Origin: Populus alba
Taxonomy: Eukaryota > Streptophyta > Magnoliopsida > Malpighiales > Salicaceae
Direction of reading: 5' to 3'
Length of the DNA stretch: 64,000 nucleotides
NCBI RefSeq assembly: GCF_005239225.2
Contig: NC_133300.1
Coordinates: 9,515,875-9,579,874, forward strand
Shown here: positions 57,288-64,000 of the stretch, one piece after another
Position numbering within the stretch: the first letter of the stretch is position 1
Layout of the letters: the number at the start of each line of letters is the position of its first letter
The notes under the pieces: generated by a model
Told to the model about the DNA's origin: nothing
The model's database searches: none
Seen by the model: the letters and a program-made list of their open reading frames with translations, nothing else
Position numbers and translations under genes: made by a program

Positions 57288-58931
57288 TGATGTAACCATA
57301 TTATTCGATAGTTTCACCCGCATTTAACTAGTGTTTTGCATATGTTATTTATATAAAATGCCTTGATATTCTTTGTTTATGTTTTGAAGGCACTTTTGGA
57401 TGAAAGATACAAAAAGGAGTAAATTGGAGGTAATTGGCAGATTTGACGTTCAGTCGGTATGTTGTGCAGAGCGTGAGTTCCAGAGATCGAAATGAAGTGA
57501 TTCCAGTGGAATTAAAAAGCTAACATCCATACCTTTTTGGAAATATAATGCAAGAAAAATAAAAAGAGAAAGATCATGGAAATCACATCCTTCAAAGTCA
57601 AATCTCGCAGTCTGCCAATGTTGACCTTTGCCCATTCAAAATTCAATATCTGGAGCTTCAGAAGTCCAATTGATGCAAACTCAATTTTGTTGGATTCCTT
57701 ACTCAAAGATCTATAAACGCTCCAAATTTCAGCCAAAAACGATGTCATATGAGGTATATATGATTTTTCAAAGATGACAGCTGAATTCTGCCAACAAGCA
57801 GGTTGCGTGAAGAAACGAATCCAAATTTCATCTAGAAGCATCCAAACCCACCAGCAATTTAGCTCCTCTAGTAAATATTCTAGAAGGTCAAGGAAGGCAG
57901 CCACCAACCTCATGGCAGCCACCAACCTCAAGACAGCAGCCAGCAGCCACCAGCCACCAGCCACCAGCCGCCTTCACACTACCACCATCTATTGATGTTC
58001 ACACTTGAGCTTTGATATTTTCTTACTTACAATTTGTGTATAAATAGAGGGTGAGTAGAAGGAGGTAGAGAGAAAAGAAGAAGAAGAAGTGAAGAAACAC
58101 AAACTCTCCTCTCTACAAATCAGAAATTATGTATTCTTTCATCTTTAGGAGTAGTTGTTCAATAGATATGCAAGGCTAAGCTCGTTTTCTTGGTTGCAAG
58201 GACACAACAAACCTTCGGATTTCAAGAACCGTGAGATTTATTCTTCCTTTTATTTTCAGTTTATGTTATGAATGAGTATGTTTGTTTTCCTATGAATATT
58301 TCCTATGATTGTTTATCTTAATTGCTAGAGCGGACTCTAAGTTATTATTGTGAACAATCTATTGCTAAGTTTGATATCAAAACCGGAGTTGTGATATATA
58401 AACTTGTGAAGCAACTAAGCTTGATAATTGTAGCGGAACTACGTTATTAAACTTAGGGAGAACATTCGATCATAGCAACACAAATTGACAACTTGGTTGT
58501 TAAGATTAATGAATTTATCTGGATCTTAAGGCTACCATTGGATTAAATCATTAGTGCGGACACTGTGATTGTTTGTTGGTTAGGGCTAGTTATACGGCGG
58601 ATCCGTTAATTAACCAATATTAAGAAAAGATAAACTCCATAATATAAACTGGAGTTTTGTTTCAAGGATCGGTTCTAATTTCCGTTGGTGGATGTGTGCT
58701 TGCAACCAAGGTTTGTTTTCTTGATATATTTCAGTTTCAATTGATTTTGTTTGCTAGTTTAATTTCTGTCATAGTTTAAATCATTTCAAATCAATCCCCC
58801 CCAATTACATAACGTACAACATAAAAATCTAACTTCAAACTTCCTCGTGGGATCGACCCCTTGCTTGCTCTATACTATCTTGTGTGTTTTAAGCTAGGGT
58901 AATTAATTTGTGCGACCGCGACATCGCAACA
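57288..58931 (+). mobile_element. Solo LTR with GATAT target duplication, inside element B
   Basis: It runs from TGATGTAACC to CATCGCAACA, 1644 bp, flanked by GATAT at 57283-57287 and 58932-58936. Removing it restores alignment with element A. TATAAATAGAGGG near 58033 places the promoter on +. It belongs to a different family from the element B LTRs, but it has the same style of end (a GGGATCGACCCC segment near the 3' end). It is related to 34240-35400. The open frames in it are not genes. Confidence 0.93.
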
Positions 58932-58936
58932 GATAT

Positions 58937-59130
58937 CTTCAGGAATTCCATGATTCATTAACAACCTCAATCTTGCACACAAATATATACAGATATCAGT
59001 TATTTGGGAAACTGAAAGAACCGACTTATGTCACGGAGTACCGTTATCCGCCATTTGACCGGGGTGAGAGACTAGCAAAACAAAAGTCACACTAAAAAGC
59101 AACAAAAAAAATGTGAGAAAAACAAAAATA
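58937..59130 (-). other. Spacer between integrase tail and ORF X, element B
   Basis: It matches element A 1127-1266 joined directly to 1405-1441. The 138 bases 1267-1404 of element A are absent. Confidence 0.75.
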
Positions 59131-59796
59131 TCAACCTTTATCAATAAGATTATTCAAACCAATGGATTCATTTTCACTAGGAAACTCATCAAAGTAAGCT
59201 TTTAAACGATGTTCATTTACCTTCAAAACATTGTCATTCTTTGGATTCTCAATATCAAGGGCCCCATGAGGATACACATGTTTCAAAATAAATGGACCGC
59301 TCCATCTTGATCTTAGTTTTTCAGGAAATAAATGGAGTTGAGAATTATAAAGCAAAACTTTTTGACCAGTATCAACTTTTTGACAATTTTCACAAGTTTT
59401 GCAGAATGCATGTGTGTCCTTGAACATGGTGGGCCAATAAAATCCATTTTGTAAGATTTTTTGCAGTCGTCTCTCTTGATGAGAATTGACTCCCACATGC
59501 TTCAGAATGACAAAGTTTAATGACATTACTTACCTCATTGTCGGGAATGCATTTTTGAAATATTTGATCAGGACAATTTTTGAATAAGTAAGGTCATCTA
59601 AGTAAAAGTTCTTCACTTCGTTCAAAAACTTTCCTTTGTCTTCGGTACTCCAGTGAGCTGGCAAATCTCCTATTGCAAGAAAATTGATATTTTTAGCAAA
59701 CCAAGGCATTGAACTAAGAGAAAGTAAGGATTCTTCAGGAAAGTAATCATCGATTGGTGGGATGTCGAATGTCAAATCTGTTGTCACTTTTGACAC
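59131..59796 (-). pseudogene. Integrase remnant of element B, catalytic core deleted
   Basis: The frame 59796-59530 holds the segment before the zinc-binding domain (MPWFAKNINFLAIGDLPAHW, KNFYLDDLTYSK). The frame 59526-59131 has the second half of the H2C2 domain ([22 protein letters not shown]) and then passes directly into the C-terminal domain ([28 protein letters not shown]). The DDE core present in element A (182-845) is missing, so the protein could not integrate DNA. The deletion junction falls near GQKVLLYN. Confidence 0.88.
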
Positions 59797-60914
59797 AAGA
59801 TCAACATCACTATTTTTGGTGCCTTTTTATCCGTGATTTCTTCCTGAGAATAAATCATTTGCAAATCTTCAGATTCATCCAACTCAATTTTACTCAAAGT
59901 AGATTCAAGTTGATCATGAACTAATTCTTCAATAAGATCTACTTCTTGTAAATGATTATCATCTCCAGGTTGCTTGTAAATGTTGAAAATATTCATCTCC
60001 AATGTCATGTTTCCAAAAGATAACTTCATGAGTCCATTCCTACAATTAATCAATGCATTAGAAGTTGCAAGAAACGGACGTCTTAAAATAATAGGAAATG
60101 AATTACATGCTTCAACAGGTTGCGTGTCCAAGACAATAAAATCCACAGGATAAATAAATTTATCGACTTGTACTAACACATCTTCGATTATTCCTCTAGG
60201 CACTTTTACAGATCTATCGGCGAGTAAAAGAGTTACAGAAGTTGGTTTTAACTCACCTAGATTGAGACTTTGAAAAATTGAATATGGAAGTAAATTCACA
60301 CTAGCTCCAAGATCAAGTAAGGCTCTTTCAATTTTATGTTCTCCAATAAAGCAAGAAATTGTAGGACAACTAGGGTCTTTATATTTCAAAGCATTATTGT
60401 TCTGAAGAATGGCACTTACTTGTTCGGCTAAAAAGGCTTTCTTTTTCACATTCAGTTTTCTCTTCACAGTGCACAAATCTTTCAAAAATTTAGCATAGGA
60501 AGGAACCTGTTTAATAGCATCCAACAAAGATATATTGATCCTTACCTGTTTGAAAATTTCAAAGATTTTAGAGTTGTGATTGACTTTCCTTTGTTTGGTC
60601 ATGGCATGAGGAAATGGAAGTGCTGGCGGGGAATCAGCCTTTTCTTTGCAATGTTGAGGTTCAACCCCTTCCTTACCCTCAGAGATAGACTCATCATCTT
60701 TCTCACAAGGTTCGAGAATGGGTTTTTCAATAACCTTACCACTACGAAGAGTGATGACTGATTTGACTTGATCCATGTGTTGCCTTCTAGAACTACTTGC
60801 GTTTGCATTGTATTGCCCCTTTGGATTTTGCTGTGGTTGAGAAGGAAACTTACCTTTCTCTTGGAAACTGAGAGCAGATGTCAATTTTGCAAGAGCATCT
60901 TTAAAATCTGTCAT
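59784..60914 (-). CDS. Gag tail and aspartic protease of element B
   Basis: An open frame of 376 codons in the same frame as gag, from which it is separated by one TAA (60924-60926; CAA expected). It begins with the gag-protease linker, which includes SVITLRSGKVIEKP. The protease active site is LLDLGASVNLLP, followed by KVPRGIIEDVLVQVD and FIVLDTQP. After the protease the sequence should run into RT; instead it ends at 59784, and the overlapping next frame carries sequence from the RNase H-integrase boundary. RT and RNase H are therefore deleted. The protease could be functional if readthrough or internal initiation occurs. Confidence 0.85.
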   Translation of the reverse strand: MTDFKDALAKLTSALSFQEKGKFPSQPQQNPKGQYNANASSSRRQHMDQVKSVITLRSGKVIEKPILEPCEKDDESISEGKEGVEPQHCKEKADSPPALPFPHAMTKQRKVNHNSKIFEIFKQVRINISLLDAIKQVPSYAKFLKDLCTVKRKLNVKKKAFLAEQVSAILQNNNALKYKDPSCPTISCFIGEHKIERALLDLGASVNLLPYSIFQSLNLGELKPTSVTLLLADRSVKVPRGIIEDVLVQVDKFIYPVDFIVLDTQPVEACNSFPIILRRPFLATSNALINCRNGLMKLSFGNMTLEMNIFNIYKQPGDDNHLQEVDLIEELVHDQLESTLSKIELDESEDLQMIYSQEEITDKKAPKIVMLILCQK

Positions 60915-60926
60915 GCTTTGAGCAAG

Positions 60927-62171
60927 TTAAGTGTTGATTGTCTCCTGCTTTTCAATGAATGCATGCAATGTTTCCTCAAGATTTCTTCTAGGAGGTGGAC
61001 CATAAGGAGGTGCATATCCATGAGAATTTTGAAAATTATGGTGTGCTTGAAACGGTGGCTGTGAAGTTTGTGCATTGTTGCTGTCACTCTTCCAACTGAA
61101 ATTTGGGTGATTTCTCCAACCAGGGTTATACGTTTGTGAGTATGGGTTATGGTTGGGTCTTTGAAAACTGTTTAAAGCATGGCATTGTTCATTGAGGCAT
61201 TCCTTAAAAGAAGGCAAAGTTGGACAATCATTTGTTGAGTGTTCATTGGTTTCACAGATTTGACACACAATGTCTTGAACAGATTTTAATTGACCACTCT
61301 TTTTCAATTCAAGTGCTTCGACTTTTCTAGCTAAAGATGCAAACTTGGCTTGGAGGTCATGATCTTCCCTAAGGTTGTGCATACCTTCACTAGATGTATA
61401 AGGATGAGTTTTACTTGGTGCCTCATAAGTACTTGTGGTGACCCAATTTTGAGCATTTTCGGCTAGCAAGTCTAGGTACTCCATTGCTTCATTAGGGTCT
61501 TTATCTTCGAAAGTTCCATTGCACATCAATTCAACCATTTGTCTATCTCTAGGTGTTAAACCTTCATAAAAATGTGAAACCAATCTCCATGTTTCAAAGC
61601 CATGATGAGGGCAAGTATTAAGCAAATCTCGATACCTATCCCAACATTGGTAAAATGTTTCTCCTGGCTTTTGAGTGAAAGTGATGATTTGTCTTTTGAA
61701 AGAGTTTGTTCTGTGAGATGGAAAAAATTTCTTTAAAAATTGTTGTTGCATTTCATCCCAAGCACGAATAGATCCTGGTCTCAAATTTTGTAGCCATGTT
61801 TTAGCTTTATCTTTTAATGAAAAAGGAAAAAGCTTTAATCTAATGGTGCTCATGCTATAATTTGGGTCATTATAGGTATTACAGACCTCCTCAAATTCCC
61901 TTAAATGCAAGTATGGATTTTCTAAGTCTAAGCCATGAAAAGATGGTAAAAGTTGAATAATGCCTGGCTTAAAATTAAAATGAGATGCATCAGGAGGGAA
62001 AACTATGCATGAGGGTGCACTTGTTCTTGTGGGATTCATATGGTCTCTAAGTGTTCTCATACGGTTATTCTCATTATGAAGTGATTGATTATCTTCTTCG
62101 GCCATATTTTCTGAAAATGATGAGGATACCCTACAAAGTCGACCACTTAATGTACGTGACCAAACTCTCAT
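60927..62171 (-). CDS. Gag of element B (Athila type)
   Basis: An open frame of 414 codons. The natural start is probably the internal Met at about residue 23 (MAEEDNQSLHN). A Retrotrans_gag-type capsid region runs from about residue 75 to 215, with FKPGIIQLLPSFHGLDLENP, KDKAKTWLQNL and FYQCWDRYRDLL. A zinc knuckle CQICETNEHSTNDC lies at about residue 310. A Pro/Asn-rich tail follows with YNPGWRNHPNFSW. Gag would assemble into particles and package RNA. It is intact apart from the TAA that separates it from the protease frame, and is the best preserved retroelement gene in the window. Confidence 0.88.
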   Translation of the reverse strand: MRVWSRTLSGRLCRVSSSFSENMAEEDNQSLHNENNRMRTLRDHMNPTRTSAPSCIVFPPDASHFNFKPGIIQLLPSFHGLDLENPYLHLREFEEVCNTYNDPNYSMSTIRLKLFPFSLKDKAKTWLQNLRPGSIRAWDEMQQQFLKKFFPSHRTNSFKRQIITFTQKPGETFYQCWDRYRDLLNTCPHHGFETWRLVSHFYEGLTPRDRQMVELMCNGTFEDKDPNEAMEYLDLLAENAQNWVTTSTYEAPSKTHPYTSSEGMHNLREDHDLQAKFASLARKVEALELKKSGQLKSVQDIVCQICETNEHSTNDCPTLPSFKECLNEQCHALNSFQRPNHNPYSQTYNPGWRNHPNFSWKSDSNNAQTSQPPFQAHHNFQNSHGYAPPYGPPPRRNLEETLHAFIEKQETINT

Positions 62172-62304
62172 GCACGTGTAAAAAAGAGAATAAAAGGAAG
62201 AAAAGAAAAGAGAAGAAAACGAAACAAAAGAAACAAAAGTTAAATAAAATGAAAAGTGAAAAGAGAAAATAAGATAAATATTATAATTTATACAAGAATT
62301 TACC

Positions 62305-62322
62305 TCCCCGGCAACGGCGCCA
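62305..62322 (-). other. Primer binding site of element B, tRNA-Asp type
   Basis: TGGCGCCGTTGCCGGGGA on the minus strand is complementary to the 3' end of plant tRNA-Asp, the primer known for Athila. It lies a few bases after the 5' LTR end. Confidence 0.9.
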
Positions 62323-62328
62323 AAAACT

Positions 62329-64000
62329 TGACACGACCAAAAGCTTGATGTCTTCTCCTAAGTGCAGGAGTGTCGAAGTAATAAATAACCTGGCAAGACC
62401 GGGGTCGAACCACAGAGAGGTTAATTGTATAAATTATAAATAACAACACAACAACAACAACAATAACAATAATAACGATAATAATAACAATAGTAGTAGT
62501 AGTAATAGTAATAATAATAATAATACTCATGACGTGACGTTGTTATACCTGAGAATGATCTAAAAGATCGGGTCACAGGTTTCCAGCCTATATACTGAGT
62601 TTATGAACAGATAATAATAATAATAATAGTAATAATAACAATAATAAAGAAAAGAAGGAAGAAATTAATTAGAACTTTGAGTTGGAAGATTAATGTAAGG
62701 ATTAAACAATGATAAAAACAAATGTCAAGGTTAGAGGATCCACTAATGGTACTTCAAACAAGTATAATATAAACTCTTATTACTCAATTGGAAACCACAC
62801 ATAAAGGAGGTTCCAATCAGATTATAAATTATTAACATGATTACATTAGTTATCTTATTCGAATAAAACTAATACTTGTAAATGTTGGCAGACATTCATG
62901 ATTATAACTTATGTTAACAACAAATCAAGTCCCTTTCATAGCTCAGGTGTCGGTTATACCATACAGTATGGGCTATGAAAGTACCAAGTATTTGTTGTAT
63001 CAAGTGTTATACAACATAAATCTAGATTAACCATTTAACAAGCAAGTATTAAAAGTGAACAAGATAACAAAATATAAAACATGTTAGTATCCAACGTTAA
63101 GGTCCATGTTAAGTTTATATTATACTTATTCTTACACCATTAGTGTACCCTTTTCACCTTGACATAATTAACTTAGCTAAACATAATAAAAGAAAGAAAT
63201 ATTAATGAACAAGACAAGAACATAAATGAGAAAGAAGTTAACTAAGTAAAGGAAAGGAAATGAAGTGCATAAACTTGATATTAATGAAAGAAAAACATAA
63301 GCAATACAAAGAGAGAAAGCAATAGCATGATCTTGATCTGGAAACCAAGATGCCTCAATACATGGTAAGTGCCTCCTTTTATAGGCCAAAATTTGGAACT
63401 ATTGATTTGTTGACTAATTGATGAGTGGGTGGCCACATCTTGACTTGATAACAATCTTTATCTTCTTGTCTGAACAAGACGTCATTGCTAACATCATAAT
63501 TTGCCCAGAATCCTCAGGAATGTTCTAGGAAATTGTCTCAGCTTTCCAACAAAAAAAAAGATGAGGTCATTTGGACTTCTAGAACTCAAGATATGGGCTG
63601 AACACTAAATAGTGTATGGGCTGCAGGACAGCTTCGGACTTCTTCGTTATTCCTATAATTTGGACTTGAAAACGGCCTTCTTAGATCTTGGTGTCCAAAT
63701 AAAAGTTGTAGGCCTATGTTTTACCTTTCCATCCATATAAAATGAACCTAAATCCGAGATCTAGAGCTCCAGATATGATCCAATTACCGAGCAATGTTCC
63801 GGTTTGGACTACACCAACATCTCTTTTCTAAGTTTGGCCATCTCTTTGTCCTGTAACTTTCAATGCTTAAACTCATCAATCAATCCTTTTATTTATGTGA
63901 TAGTCCTGCATTTAAAATGAGCATTTACCATAAATTAAGGTATCTTATACTATTAAACTTGTTATTATAAAACATGCTTTCGTTAAGGAGTTATTGATAC
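62329..64000 (-). repeat. 5' LTR of element B (cut by the window edge)
   Basis: It shares its 3' end (GTCGTGTCA on -) and nearly all positions with 53050-54672. It contains a TATA box and a triplet-repeat stretch (about 62450-62525). About 60 bases of its start are outside the window. Confidence 0.93.

Larger units (their letters stand above)
53050..64000 (-). mobile_element. Athila-lineage LTR retrotransposon, element B (LOG-bearing, non-autonomous)
   Basis: On the minus strand: 5' LTR (62329 to beyond 64000), tRNA-Asp primer binding site, gag, protease, integrase fragments, ORF X, LOG, polypurine tract and 3' LTR (53050-54731). RT, RNase H and the integrase catalytic core are absent. It inserted into the chromovirus gag; GTATA at 53045-53049 is the expected duplication, with the partner outside the window. 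By comparison with the 3' LTR the 5' LTR should end near 64060. A solo LTR sits inside (57288-58931). Confidence 0.92.

Overview
The window reads as nuclear DNA of a woody eudicot, possibly Salicaceae (Populus/Salix). That placement is a general impression from AT-richness and repeat style, not a database match. It holds one intact host gene in a sea of nested LTR retrotransposons. No rRNA, tRNA or CRISPR locus was seen.

Layout. 1-4986: 3' part of an Athila-lineage Ty3/gypsy element on + (element A). It has an integrase remnant, a small unknown ORF, an intronless LOG-family ORF and a 3' LTR, and it sits inside an older LTR of its own family (4987-6180). 6181-11555: end of a Tat/Ogre-lineage pol, a long 3' UTR with a tandem array, and an LTR. 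11556-19508: a second, internally deleted Tat element with gag remnant, 3' UTR arrays, an inserted TRIM with perfect target-site duplication, and an LTR. 19509-24155: about 22 copies of a ~210-bp satellite. 24156-25199: short repeats and LTR-like debris. 25200-31007: a decayed Athila element on - (element C) with gag tail, protease, RT, RNase H and integrase. 31008-34085: a coding-free LTR element on -. 34240-38123: an LTR relative, then a third Tat 3' end with array and LTR. 38124-40701: gene-poor DNA leading into a five-exon receptor-like cytoplasmic kinase gene (40702-44625). 44800-47840: AT-rich flank with Helitron-like ends. 47841-53049: 5' LTR and decayed gag of a Tekay/Del-type chromovirus, its LTR hit by a solo LTR. 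53050-64000: a second LOG-bearing Athila element on - (element B), inserted into the chromovirus gag and itself hit by a solo LTR.

The most notable content is the LOG-bearing Athila family. Two copies in opposite orientation at the window ends carry the same intronless LOG-type ORF, its own TATA-like upstream sequence and a preceding unknown ORF, all between integrase and 3' LTR where Athila elements usually carry an env-like ORF. Element B lost RT/RNase H and the integrase core but keeps gag, protease, primer binding site, polypurine tract and closely matching LTRs, so it looks like a young non-autonomous derivative. Both LOG copies are damaged, in different ways.

A second theme is the tandem arrays just upstream of the polypurine tract in all three Tat 3' ends. 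They are built from related units bounded by GGTC and GACC arms. The chromovirus LTR also contains two arrays of hairpin-forming units.
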